A DNA stretch of 64,000 nucleotides from Prevotellaceae bacterium (GTDB lineage Bacteria; Bacteroidota; Bacteroidia; Bacteroidales; Bacteroidaceae), in NCBI GenBank assembly GCA_028726625.1, contig JAQYPT010000015.1, positions 41,885 through 105,884 on the forward strand. The letters are read 5' to 3'. The notes under the pieces were generated by a model that ran no database searches, had not been told where the DNA came from, and saw only the letters and a list, made by a program, of their open reading frames with translations. The position numbers and the translations under genes are program-made. How positions within the stretch are numbered: position 1 is the stretch's first letter; every line of letters begins with the position of its first letter. Positions 16,854 to 25,212 of the stretch are shown piece by piece.

Positions 16854-17075
16854 CTACTCTGCCATGTCATCCCACAAGCCGAACCGTTTTGCACCGGAGA
16901 GATCGGTGTCTTCGTTGTCCTCGTCGGGGTCGATCACGATGGGGGTTGTTCCTGCGGCCGGACTGGCGGCCAGCATGCTGCTTTCGCTGCTGACGGTCAT
17001 TGTCTCGCAGCAGGGGGTGACATAGGGGTGTCTCTTGTTTTCTTTCATTTCCATCTTGTTTTCTTTCATTTTCAA
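16854..17075 (-). CDS. Small peptide with SPAAG and C-terminal WDD motif
   Basis: 73-residue product with a Lys/Glu-rich start (MKMKENKMEMKENK), then RHPYVTPCCETMTVSSESS, MLAASPAAG, an acidic stretch (DPDEDNEDTD) and an aromatic/acidic end (RFGLWDDMAE). Several in-frame ATGs are possible. Short proteins of this layout (YxTPxxE..., LLAxSP, Trp-Asp end) recur in Prevotella but I know of no established function. The LAASPAAG segment resembles a leader-peptide cleavage site, but no maturase or exporter is adjacent. It lies 34 bp upstream of the fimbrillin start and probably shares its transcript. Confidence 0.6.
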   Translation of the reverse strand: MKMKENKMEMKENKRHPYVTPCCETMTVSSESSMLAASPAAGTTPIVIDPDEDNEDTDLSGAKRFGLWDDMAE

Positions 17076-17273
17076 TTGTATTTTTTAATTGTGTTCTGTG
17101 TGATTGCAAGGAGGGGGATGCCGTGTTCCTGTCAGGGCTTCGCGTGCGGAAGCGGCGGGCACGGCTGAACGGGGCAGTGGAAACTCCGGGGAGCCCTTTG
17201 CCCAAGGGGTTGCGCGGGGGGCGCCTCGCGCGCGTATGCGAGAAGATTTTGGGATGACGTTACGCCGGTAGCG

Positions 17274-17382
<109 letters not shown>

Positions 17383-17472
17383 TGCGCCTACACCTTTATG
17401 ATATAAGGAAATCTGCCGTGAATGGGTATGTCTCTCTAATACGTTCAATGACTGATAATTAGGATTTGGGTG

Positions 17473-17504
17473 CAAAGGTAGTTAAAGTTTCCGAAACTTG
17501 CAAG
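17473..17504 (-). promoter_or_regulatory. Candidate promoter of the peptide-fimbrillin operon
   Basis: Minus strand: CTTG (17504-17501), 20 nt, TACCTTTG (17480-17473), one mismatch from the Bacteroidetes consensus. Transcription would start near 17465, giving an unusually long leader (about 390 nt) that contains the GA/CT tract. The stretch 17076-17597 otherwise holds no gene. Confidence 0.5.
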
Positions 17505-17597
17505 AAAAAACGGAAATAGATGTGGAAATGGCGTGTAAACGAAGCAAACGAATGCATACTCGATATAGATAACATGCCTATTTTGGCATCGCTTCCG

Positions 17598-18164
17598 TTA
17601 TTTGAGCGACTTTATTTCTACGGTCAATTCATTTTCGTGTTGCTTAAAAAACTCCACAGTATCAACTGTCGCGATATCCAGCATTTTGCATATAAGAGGT
17701 ATCTTCTTGAAAAGTTTACCATCGTTCTGGTTAAGACTTTCCTCGGTAAGAATCTGAACAGGTTCTATATTGTTCTTTTCTTGCATCGCATACACTATCA
17801 TTGTGCAATCAGTACTTCGGACATACGCTTCTCGCTCATTCTGGTATGCGTCCTCATCACCTTGAAGTTTGAGTTTTTTATAGGCTCTATCAACAAAATT
17901 GTTGTCAAGCATATTGTAAAACCTTTGGGATGGAATTAAGCCCGTAGTAGAATGTACGAACTTCTTGTCTTGTAGGCACTTGAATGTATTATACGCGATT
18001 CCTTGAGAAACATTTCTGATTTCTCCTACCACTTTATCCAAGAGAATTAGCGAGCCATTCTTCAATTCTTTTCCCAGAAAAGCCCCTAATGCATCAGTAC
18101 TGTCGAAGGGATGATAGGACTGAGCCATACGGACTAAGGATGATGTATCTGCTATTGTCCTCAT
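17598..18164 (-). CDS. DUF4411 family protein (PIN-like, probable toxin)
   Basis: 188-residue protein starting MRTIADTSSLVRMAQSYHP, with acidic residues early (D6) and later (STDCTMIVYAM, EPVQILTEES) in the arrangement of PIN-like nucleases. This is the DUF4411 family, typically encoded right after an ImmA/IrrE-type metalloprotease gene. The 4-bp ATGA overlap with that gene shows translational coupling. In comparative work such PIN plus COG2856 pairs are predicted toxin-antitoxin modules; RNA cleavage by this member is inferred, not shown. Codon use is AT-rich, unlike the adjacent fimbrillin cassette. Confidence 0.75.
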   Translation of the reverse strand: MRTIADTSSLVRMAQSYHPFDSTDALGAFLGKELKNGSLILLDKVVGEIRNVSQGIAYNTFKCLQDKKFVHSTTGLIPSQRFYNMLDNNFVDRAYKKLKLQGDEDAYQNEREAYVRSTDCTMIVYAMQEKNNIEPVQILTEESLNQNDGKLFKKIPLICKMLDIATVDTVEFFKQHENELTVEIKSLK

Positions 18165-19333
18165 TGGTATCTGAATTCATTTATTTCCGTAGGTTTGATA
18201 TTCATAACCTTACAGTATTCCTGTTCTCCTATCACTCCTGATGACAAGGCTACGGAAAAAACATCCTTTATAATTTCTGCCCTTATCGGCTGTGGATTTC
18301 TCCCCTGTACTTCAATGCCATTAGCCTTATCTTGTTCTTTTTGAATGGCTTCCCTTTGTAGTCTCTGTTGCCATTTCTCCTCCATTTCCTCCTTGATATT
18401 CAGGTAAGAAGTGTATGATAATTTATTTTGAATGAGCAGATTTGTAAAAATAGCCAAGCGACTAAGATTTGTTTCCTTGGATATTTGTTTTACCAGCTCA
18501 TGACCATAATCGTTTTGAGCATTGAACATAGTTATCTTATCCAGCAATTCTGCCTTTTCCTTACCGAGTAGCAAGAAATAGGCAAAAGTATTGCACCATT
18601 TTTCCACTGCGGAAATTGGAACATCCTGATGAGATAGTTTTGTGACATCCACTTCTTCTATTTCTTCCTGATTGAGCAGATAGTGCCCAAGTTCATGGGC
18701 AAGTGTAAAAATCTCCCTGCTGAAAGATTCCTGCATTCTCCTTAGTACAATGGCATTGGGGCTCAGATAAAAACCATCTACATTAGCCTTTTCCTTCTTG
18801 TTTTTTACATCCACAAACTCAAATACGAATACATTCTGGTCGCCAAGTTTGTTGATGAAGTTCTTGAGAAAATCGCGTTTGTTGTCTGTAAAAGCAGGAA
18901 GTACTTGCTCACGCAGGGAAAAAGCCACCTCACGGGGATTGGCAGAAAGTTTCGTTATCGGTAATTTTCTTTTTAACGTTACATCCGAGAGTTTGGAAAT
19001 GGTGTTCAAGCGGGTCTTTAAATCTTCAAACTCTCTTACTCTTTGCCTTGAACCTAAATTCAACTCTGTTCCAAATGTGGTCTTTCTGAAGAACACACTT
19101 ACGCTCTTTCTTTTCTCCGGCGTAGCAGGATCTGCATAATAGAATAAGCCTTTCTGGAAGACCCTATCTACACGTTTCAATACATTCAATGGGATGCGGT
19201 CGCGATAAACATCTTCCCATGTAAAGGGCTTCTTCAAGCCTTCTGTGGCAACGCACATAAATTCATCTACCGTCATTTTATATAAGGACAGCAGATACTT
19301 GATGCGTTCTTTGTTTATTGATACAAATTCCAC
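18161..19333 (-). CDS. ImmA/IrrE-family metallo-endopeptidase (probable antitoxin/regulator)
   Basis: 390-residue protein with zinc-protease motif AHELGHYLL (HExxH at residues 213-217) near the middle. It has an N-terminal region with helices (ERIKYLLSLYKMTVDEFM) where XRE-type HTH domains lie in the family, and a charged C-terminal helix (EEMEEKWQQRLQREAIQ). The frame is open from a TTG at 19369, but that overlaps the -7 box. The GTG at 19333, 11 nt after AGGGAGG, gives the family-like start EFVSINKERIKYL. It is coupled to the DUF4411 gene. It may cleave or titrate a repressor or the partner protein; the target is unknown. Confidence 0.78.
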   Translation of the reverse strand: MEFVSINKERIKYLLSLYKMTVDEFMCVATEGLKKPFTWEDVYRDRIPLNVLKRVDRVFQKGLFYYADPATPEKRKSVSVFFRKTTFGTELNLGSRQRVREFEDLKTRLNTISKLSDVTLKRKLPITKLSANPREVAFSLREQVLPAFTDNKRDFLKNFINKLGDQNVFVFEFVDVKNKKEKANVDGFYLSPNAIVLRRMQESFSREIFTLAHELGHYLLNQEEIEEVDVTKLSHQDVPISAVEKWCNTFAYFLLLGKEKAELLDKITMFNAQNDYGHELVKQISKETNLSRLAIFTNLLIQNKLSYTSYLNIKEEMEEKWQQRLQREAIQKEQDKANGIEVQGRNPQPIRAEIIKDVFSVALSSGVIGEQEYCKVMNIKPTEINEFRYQ

Positions 19334-19366
19334 AGTTGACACTTCCTCCCTGTAGGTTTTATGTTG

Positions 19367-19397
19367 CAAAGTTAAGTAAAATTGGCTTTATAGCCAA
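19367..19397 (-). promoter_or_regulatory. Promoter of the ImmA-DUF4411 pair
   Basis: Minus strand TAACTTTG (19374-19367) matches TAnnTTTG, with CTTG about 19-20 nt upstream. The gene pair would be transcribed from about 19360 with a short leader containing the AGGGAGG ribosome binding site. Confidence 0.5.
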
Positions 19398-19514
19398 GCA
19401 TTTACCTCAAATAATAGTCATCTTGCTTCTTTTTCTTATCATATTTATCTACTGATGTAGCATGTAGTCATTCCGTAGTAATGAGGGGATGCTATTCCTT
19501 GACTACACACCAAT

Positions 19515-19582
19515 CCTTTTCTTTCACCGTATTATCCCTTATTGTAGTAATGCAGTAAGATATAATCGGTGAAAGAAAAAGG
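19515..19582. repeat. Inverted repeat between cargo and integrase genes
   Basis: Arms of about 15 bp, CCTTTTCTTTCACCG (19515-19529) and CGGTGAAAGAAAAAGG (19567-19582), lie 11 bp beyond the stop of the small minus-strand ORF. The 37-bp spacer carries GTAGTAATG, which also occurs at about 19475. Possible terminator or recombination-related site. Confidence 0.5.
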
Positions 19583-19593
19583 GAGTATTATTA

Positions 19594-20010
19594 TCAATTA
19601 TCAGTGTTCCCCATTAGGAATATTGGTGTTATGGTAGCCGCCGGTCGTTGCATCTTATGGCAGACATACTTTCTGAACAAATGCGCCCCCGTACTGTCCA
19701 ACTGAAAGGAGAGGGCAATGATTATTGGAAGCGGATAGAGCGGTGCATAACCCTTGATTTGTCCATTCATGATGATTTCTTCCCCACCTGCACCCCTTTC
19801 ATCGGGATGCAGGTCGGAAGATTTCATTATTATTTGAAGTCTATGATTGAGCTTCTTCCATGTTACCCCGAAGAACCTCGCAAGTTCTCCCTCCTTCATG
19901 GAAATCTCGCCTTTACCTTTTTGGATAACCTGCATATTGCTACCCCAATCAAAGTAACTGCGCTGATTCTCCGTGCTGGTCTTCGTTTTTGGTTTATAGT
20001 TCGTATTCAT
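19594..20010 (-). CDS. Conserved small protein of integrase operon
   Basis: 138-residue protein whose start overlaps the upstream integrase stop by 4 bp. The core KEGELARFFGVTWKKLNHRLQ looks like a helix-turn-helix or phage-antirepressor-like segment; the C-terminal half (IIIALSFQLDSTGAHLFRKYVC) is hydrophobic/helical. Proteins of this kind commonly follow integrases in Bacteroidales elements, so a DNA-binding or recombination-accessory role is plausible. I cannot name a family with confidence. Confidence 0.6.
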   Translation of the reverse strand: MNTNYKPKTKTSTENQRSYFDWGSNMQVIQKGKGEISMKEGELARFFGVTWKKLNHRLQIIMKSSDLHPDERGAGGEEIIMNGQIKGYAPLYPLPIIIALSFQLDSTGAHLFRKYVCHKMQRPAATITPIFLMGNTDN

Positions 20011-21302
20011 GCCGTTTCCTCCTTTTTACATGTTGTAATACCCGAAAGTTCACAAACCTCTCTCTCCGTAATGTCTCTCTTCATTGCCGATTGTTTGGCA
20101 ATTAGCCTGTCCATATCCTCAGAAATCTTGTTGTCCGTTACCTGCGCATATATCTGCGTGCTTGATATGGAAGCGTGTCCCATCATCTTGGCTATGCTCT
20201 CAATGGGTATTCCTGCGCTCAGGCTCATCGTACCGAAAGTGTGGCGAGCAACATGGTACGACAATCTCTGTCTGATACCGCAAGCCTTGCCCACGATGCA
20301 CAGGTTCTTGCCCATCACGCTACGGCCGCAATGCGGTTGGAAGACAAGGCTGTCACCTTTTTCTTTCACAGTCTGCTGTTCTTCGTTTTCTGCCTGCGCG
20401 CTCCTGTAATGGCTGATGATGGCTTCCGCTATGGGATGCAGCGGTACAATGAACTCAACCTTTGTCTTCTGACGCTTCTTGCGGATATACTTCCGCCCAT
20501 TCGCTGCCGTTTGGATATGGCTGTATTCCAATTTTTCCATATCAGCGATAGCCATACCTGTGAAGCATGAAAAGACAAACATCAGCCGTGCCAACTCTGC
20601 TTCCCTGTCATTCATCTTCATTGCCATAAGTTTCATTACATCGCTTTTCTGCAGGAAGCGTATTCTCTTTTCCTCCTTCTCATACTTGGTGTTCTCAAAG
20701 GGATTGCAACGGATTATTCTTTGGCTCACTGCCCTAAACGTCAGTCGGTTCAGCCAACAAAGGTAACGATTGATGGTCGATGCGGCATATTCACGCTTCT
20801 TCAAGAAGAAACGGAACTCCTCGAACATCTCCTCTGTGATGGAAGTAATGGGTATATCCTCGTTTCCTCTGTCATTGACAAACTCCGTGAGCATCTTGTC
20901 TGAGTAATACAGGTTCTGATAAGTTCCTACTGCCTTTGACTTACCTACTGACTCTTTGACGGATTGCAGTTCCGCCTTGCTCATGGCAAGGAGCGTTGTT
21001 GGATTAGTGGCAATGCCTTGCAAGCGGTTCTTGATAAGTTCCACGCTAACTACTCCGTCCCTCGTTAGTATGTCCCGATAGGTTTTCTCTACCAATTCCC
21101 TGAACTCATTGATTCTTTTGTTGGTCTTTCTATTGGTTGTCAAACCTTGTTTAGCGTTCCACCTGGAGGGCTGGCACTCTTCGCCTGTGGTAATAGTTAT
21201 GTTCTTTCCATCTATTGTGATACGGCAGAGAATGGTAGTATTGCCGTCTGCCTTTGTTTTCTGTCTGTTGATATAGAACAGTATCTTGAATGTACTTCTC
21301 AT
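20007..21302 (-). CDS. Tyrosine recombinase (integrase 2)
   Basis: 431-residue phage-type integrase. It has an N-terminal arm-binding region (ILFYINRQKTKADGNTTILC), a SAM-like core-binding domain (FEEFRFFLKKREYAASTINRYL) and a catalytic domain. The active-site region shows SYHVARHTFGTMSL (HxxR), MMGHASISSTQIYAQV (His and Tyr nucleophile). The usual first Arg is absent at FSCFTGMAIADM, as is known for Bacteroidetes integrases such as IntDOT. It starts 12 bp after the stop of integrase 1. Tandem integrases imply that both may be needed for integration or excision. Confidence 0.9.
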   Translation of the reverse strand: MRSTFKILFYINRQKTKADGNTTILCRITIDGKNITITTGEECQPSRWNAKQGLTTNRKTNKRINEFRELVEKTYRDILTRDGVVSVELIKNRLQGIATNPTTLLAMSKAELQSVKESVGKSKAVGTYQNLYYSDKMLTEFVNDRGNEDIPITSITEEMFEEFRFFLKKREYAASTINRYLCWLNRLTFRAVSQRIIRCNPFENTKYEKEEKRIRFLQKSDVMKLMAMKMNDREAELARLMFVFSCFTGMAIADMEKLEYSHIQTAANGRKYIRKKRQKTKVEFIVPLHPIAEAIISHYRSAQAENEEQQTVKEKGDSLVFQPHCGRSVMGKNLCIVGKACGIRQRLSYHVARHTFGTMSLSAGIPIESIAKMMGHASISSTQIYAQVTDNKISEDMDRLIAKQSAMKRDITEREVCELSGITTCKKEETA

Positions 21303-21314
21303 AATGGTCGTCTT

Positions 21315-22544
21315 TTATATGGTTAAACGTAAATCTTCGGTGAAAGAAAGGAAGCGGTCAAATTCCTCAAAGAGTTTCTGCGGTGTTACTTTTGCATAGC
21401 GCTCAGTCATACTTACGTTGCTATGTCCGAGCATCTTGCTCACCGTTTCAATAGGAACTCCTTGTTCAAGCGTGATGAGCGTTGCGAAAGTGTGCCTTGC
21501 GGTATGCGTGGTAAAGGGAAACGATATACCTGCACGAAGCCGCAGGGCTTTCAGGCAGGTCTGATAGTTCTTGTACTTCATGTATGGAAGCAGCGTTTCC
21601 CTTTCATCGCTGTGGAGTTTCTCCATCAGCCTAATAACTTCGGGCAACAGTTTGATACGGCAGAGTACGCCTGTCTTGTGGCGGTTGAACTTCAGCCACA
21701 AGTTTTCCTCATCATCACGGACAAGATGCTTCTTGCCAAGTTCCATCAAATCGCAATACGCAACGCCTGTATAACAGGCAAAGAGGAAAATATCCCTTGC
21801 CGTTTCCATTTCCTCCTCCAAATCACCAAATTGCAACGCTTTCAAACCATCCAACGACTCCTTGTCAAGCGCCTTTGGAACTTTCTTGTCTCCCCTTTCT
21901 ATGTGGGCTTTGTCAAACATCAGAATATCGGCAATCCCCTCACGATATGCCAACTTGCAGACTGTTTTCAAATGGGATGCCACTGCGAAGAAAGAACTTT
22001 CTTGGAAACCGCATACTCCCAAGTAGTATTGGCGAAACTCATAGATAAAGTTCTCTGTCAATTGTGAGAAAGCCAAATCCGAAACCCTATATCTCTTCTG
22101 AATGAACTCCAGCAAGCGGTTTCTCGTAGAATGATAACTTGACAGGGACTCTTTCTTGATGTCCACACCGACATGGCTTTCTTTCTCCTTGATGAGCATA
22201 TCCAGCCTTTCGATAAGCATACAGCGAGTCTGTACGCTCCCTTGGAACAGCTCTTTCACATCGGTTGCATCAAACGGGCAACCTTTGGAAAGCAATGATT
22301 GATAAGCCGACTGAACAGACAAAAGCAAACTCTCCAACCTGCCGTTTATCTCCACCGCCTCACGGCTCTTTCCGTCCATTCTGCTCTCTCGTGGATTCCA
22401 CAAGTCAGGATTGCAGGAGAGCTTACAACTGAACTGCGCAACATTCCTTCCAAGCGTGATACGTCCCATAATCGGAGCCTTCCCTGACTTGTCAAGACCG
22501 CTCTTTTTAAGGTAGAGCAACACCTTCATTTTCTCTTGCTTCAT
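21315..22544 (-). CDS. Tyrosine recombinase (integrase 1)
   Basis: 409-residue phage-type integrase, first gene of the integrase operon at the right end of the element. The N-terminal region (KVLLYLKKSGLDKSGKAPIMGRI) resembles arm-binding domains; the catalytic domain has FTTHTARHTFATLITL, KMLGHSNVSMTERYAKV (Tyr nucleophile) and LWLKFNRHKTGV. As in integrase 2 the position of the first catalytic Arg is changed (CYTGVAYCDLMEL). It is about 30% similar by eye to integrase 2, so the two are diverged paralogues rather than a recent duplication. A TAATTTTG box at 22571-22564 is a possible promoter. Confidence 0.9.
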   Translation of the reverse strand: MKQEKMKVLLYLKKSGLDKSGKAPIMGRITLGRNVAQFSCKLSCNPDLWNPRESRMDGKSREAVEINGRLESLLLSVQSAYQSLLSKGCPFDATDVKELFQGSVQTRCMLIERLDMLIKEKESHVGVDIKKESLSSYHSTRNRLLEFIQKRYRVSDLAFSQLTENFIYEFRQYYLGVCGFQESSFFAVASHLKTVCKLAYREGIADILMFDKAHIERGDKKVPKALDKESLDGLKALQFGDLEEEMETARDIFLFACYTGVAYCDLMELGKKHLVRDDEENLWLKFNRHKTGVLCRIKLLPEVIRLMEKLHSDERETLLPYMKYKNYQTCLKALRLRAGISFPFTTHTARHTFATLITLEQGVPIETVSKMLGHSNVSMTERYAKVTPQKLFEEFDRFLSFTEDLRLTI

Positions 22545-23127
22545 ACGCTTTGATGTTTTGTGACAAAATTACCAAATTCAAAGCGTTCCTCACTTATGCA
22601 GAAGACTGCCGACCGAAGCAACAGCCACACGAGCGAAAATAATCCAGTTACCAAACATTACTCCATCGTTACCTATCCCAAAATCAGATAATGCTTTGGT
22701 AACTGAACTTCTGCCTAAATCTGCATATTCCCGCTCTTTTTGAAAAGAGTACTTCTATGCAAATCGTTCCGTTTCTCACTCATTATCAGTTAGTTTACAT
22801 CAACTTCGATTTTTCTTCATTTTCGTTGATTAGTTACAGCGCAAAAGCACCCTTTTAGCGGTAAAAAAGAGCGATAAATCATCTTCAAAATTACTATGAA
22901 AATCGTAAAATGTTGACAACTAACGCGTTGTATTTTTCGCTCATTTTTGCGATATTTTCAGCCTTGGATGTCTTCATGGAAAATACGCGAAGCACAGAGC
23001 ACCTTTTGTTAAGAAAAATCCAACAAATCCATTGCTGCACAACCTCATCCCCCTGCGAGGCATGAAGGCCAAAAGTTCTTAAAATATTGAAATATAGTGG
23101 TAAAATAAATATAAAATGGTAGGCAAC
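22545..23127. other. Gene-free stretch with the right end of the mobile element
   Basis: About 580 AT-rich bp with no gene. It contains a possible integrase -7 box (22571-22564, minus), three GTTACC/GGTAAC words (22647-22703), a perfect 7-bp hairpin CTCTTTT/AAAAGAG at 22734-22749, and the word AAAATGTTGA at 22907-22916 shared with the left flank. The element boundary should lie after about 22705 and before the moxR promoter. Confidence 0.4.
22645..22705. repeat. GTTACC-type inverted and direct repeats, possible integrase arm sites
   Basis: A perfect 11-bp inverted pair CAGTTACCAAA (22645-22655) and TTTGGTAACTG (22695-22705), with another GTTACC at 22668-22673, 21 bp (two helical turns) from the first. 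The same hexamer pair occurs at the left end (9018, 9043). Repeated short words near both ends are what arm-type integrase sites look like. Confidence 0.45.
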
Positions 23128-23160
23128 TTTCGCTACTGTGTCATTATTGTTGTATTTTTG
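23128..23160 (+). promoter_or_regulatory. Promoter of the moxR-bat operon
   Basis: TATTTTTG at 23153-23160 matches the -7 consensus, with TTTC at 23128-23131 as an imperfect -33 box 21 nt upstream. Transcription would start about 23167, giving a leader of about 27 nt to the moxR ATG. Confidence 0.5.
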
Positions 23161-23193
23161 CGTTCAGTTTAAAAATTGAATAACAACACAATT

Positions 23194-24189
23194 ATGGCAG
23201 AAGCTATTGATATTCGTGAGTTAAACATCCGAATAGAACAACAGAGCGGTTTTGTGACCAACCTTGTTCGAGGTATGGATCAAGTCATCATCGGTCAAAA
23301 ACATTTGGTTGATTCTTTATTGATTTCCTTGCTCAGCGATGGACACATCTTGCTGGAAGGTGTTCCTGGATTGGCCAAGACACTGGCCATCAAAACGCTG
23401 GCCCAATTGATAGAAGCAGACTACAGTCGAATTCAGTTTACTCCCGACTTGTTGCCTGCCGACGTGATTGGTACCATGATTTATTCGCAGAAGGAAGAGA
23501 AGTTTCAAGTGAAAAAGGGTCCGGTGTTTGCCAACTTCGTCTTGGCAGATGAGATTAACCGAGCACCGGCGAAGGTACAGAGTGCCTTGTTGGAAGCCAT
23601 GCAGGAACACCAGGTGACCATCGGTGAAAACACCTTTAAGTTACCCAATCCGTTCTTGGTGATGGCCACGCAAAACCCTATCGAGCAAGAAGGTACATAT
23701 GAACTCCCCGAAGCTCAGGTAGACCGATTCATGCTGAAGGTGGTCATTGACTATCCTACACTGGAAGAAGAGAAACTCATCATCCGTGAAAACCTTCAAG
23801 AAGCCATGCCGCAGGTTGCCGCAGTGACCACAGCAGAGGAGATACTGAGAGCACGCTCTATTGTCAACGAAGTGTATATCGACGAAAAAATTGAACAGTA
23901 CATCGCTGACATTGTTTTTGCTACCCGATATCCCGAACGCTATCAAATGCCCGAACTGAAAGACATGATCACGTTCGGCGGTTCGCCGCGCGCCTCCATC
24001 AACCTGGCCAAGGCTGCTCGTGCATACGCCTTCATCAAACATCGCGGGTACGTTGTTCCCGAAGATGTGAGAGCGGTGGCACACGACGTGCTGCGTCATC
24101 GCATCGGATTGTCGTACGAGGCTGAAGCCAGCAACATGACATCAGAGGAAATCGTGTCGAAAATCATCAATAAGATAGAAGTGCCATAA
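23194..24189 (+). CDS. moxR: MoxR-type AAA+ ATPase
   Basis: 331-residue AAA+ ATPase of the MoxR subfamily, thought to act as a chaperone for VWA-domain partners. Walker A is GVPGLAKT, Walker B LADEINRAP, with the sensor region NPFLVMATQNPIEQEGTYELPEAQ and the C-terminal lid GGSPRASINLAKAARAYA. The frame is open from a TTG at 23176, but the ATG at 23194 gives the usual N-terminus and length. It is first gene of the Bacteroides-type aerotolerance operon; the DUF58 and BatA/BatB VWA proteins downstream are its expected partners. Confidence 0.92.
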   Translation: MAEAIDIRELNIRIEQQSGFVTNLVRGMDQVIIGQKHLVDSLLISLLSDGHILLEGVPGLAKTLAIKTLAQLIEADYSRIQFTPDLLPADVIGTMIYSQKEEKFQVKKGPVFANFVLADEINRAPAKVQSALLEAMQEHQVTIGENTFKLPNPFLVMATQNPIEQEGTYELPEAQVDRFMLKVVIDYPTLEEEKLIIRENLQEAMPQVAAVTTAEEILRARSIVNEVYIDEKIEQYIADIVFATRYPERYQMPELKDMITFGGSPRASINLAKAARAYAFIKHRGYVVPEDVRAVAHDVLRHRIGLSYEAEASNMTSEEIVSKIINKIEVP

Positions 24190-24263
24190 AGTGGGCGAGG
24201 AACAACTTGCACAGACAGTTATTGTCTGCTGAGAAACAACCCTGAAGGGCATGGTTCTACCCG

Positions 24264-25163
24264 ATGAAGAATATGGATACAAGTGAAATTTTAAAAAAGG
24301 TAAGGAAGATTGAGATTAAGACTCGCGGACTGAGTCAGAACATCTTTGCAGGGCAGTATCACACTGCCTTCAAAGGACATGGTATGGCCTTCTCGGAAGT
24401 GAGAGAATACCAGTTTGGTGATGATGTCCGTGATATTGATTGGAATGTCACCGCCCGCTTTAACCGTCCCTACATCAAGGTGTTTGAAGAGGAACGCGAG
24501 CTCACGGTGATGCTGCTCATCGACGTCTCCGGCTCTTTGGATTTTGGAACTAAGAAACAAACCAAAAGAGAGATGGCCACAGAGATTGCAGCCACACTTG
24601 CCTTTAGCGCCATACAGAACAATGACAAGATTGGTGTAATCTTCTTTTCAGACAAAATAGAAAAATATATCCCGCCTAAGAAAGGGCGCAAACATATTCT
24701 GTACATCATACGCGAGATGTTGGATTTTGAGCCTGAGAGCAAGAAAACAGATGTTGCCATGGCCATAGAATACCTCACGCGAATGATGAAAAGACGCTGC
24801 ACGGCCTGCGTGTTAAGCGACTTCTACATCCGTCACGATGCCAAGGAATACGATCGCTTTGAGCATGCCATGAACATTGCAAACCATAAACACGACATGG
24901 TTGCCGTGCAAATATACGACCCACGCGCCAAAAAACTGCCAAACATAGGCTTGATGAAAATATGTGACGCAGAGACGGGGCATGAGATGATAATAGACAC
25001 CTCGTCGGCTAAACTGCGCCGTGCCCATACGGCTTATTGGATGGAACGCAATGCCCAACTTAAGCAAACGTTTGCCAAAAGTGGGGTAGACTGGACGAGT
25101 GTGGCAACGGATGAGGACTATGTGAAGGCCATGATGCGACTATTTGCACAACGTGGCGTTTAA
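24264..25163 (+). CDS. DUF58 domain protein (VWA-like)
   Basis: 299-residue cytosolic protein with the DUF58 signature near residues 40-60 (GMAFSEVREYQFGDDVRDIDWNVTAR) and a VWA-like fold containing a MIDAS start LLIDVSGSLDFG. It sits between moxR and the bat genes, the standard order in Bacteroidetes. Members are presumed adaptors or substrates of MoxR. The start is ATG 24264, with ATG 24273 as an alternative. No signal peptide or membrane helix is seen. Confidence 0.88.
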   Translation: MKNMDTSEILKKVRKIEIKTRGLSQNIFAGQYHTAFKGHGMAFSEVREYQFGDDVRDIDWNVTARFNRPYIKVFEEERELTVMLLIDVSGSLDFGTKKQTKREMATEIAATLAFSAIQNNDKIGVIFFSDKIEKYIPPKKGRKHILYIIREMLDFEPESKKTDVAMAIEYLTRMMKRRCTACVLSDFYIRHDAKEYDRFEHAMNIANHKHDMVAVQIYDPRAKKLPNIGLMKICDAETGHEMIIDTSSAKLRRAHTAYWMERNAQLKQTFAKSGVDWTSVATDEDYVKAMMRLFAQRGV

Positions 25164-25212
25164 CAAGCTTGTCTGTGGTGGGCGAACCATCTATCTGGTG
25201 TGTAAATACCTT

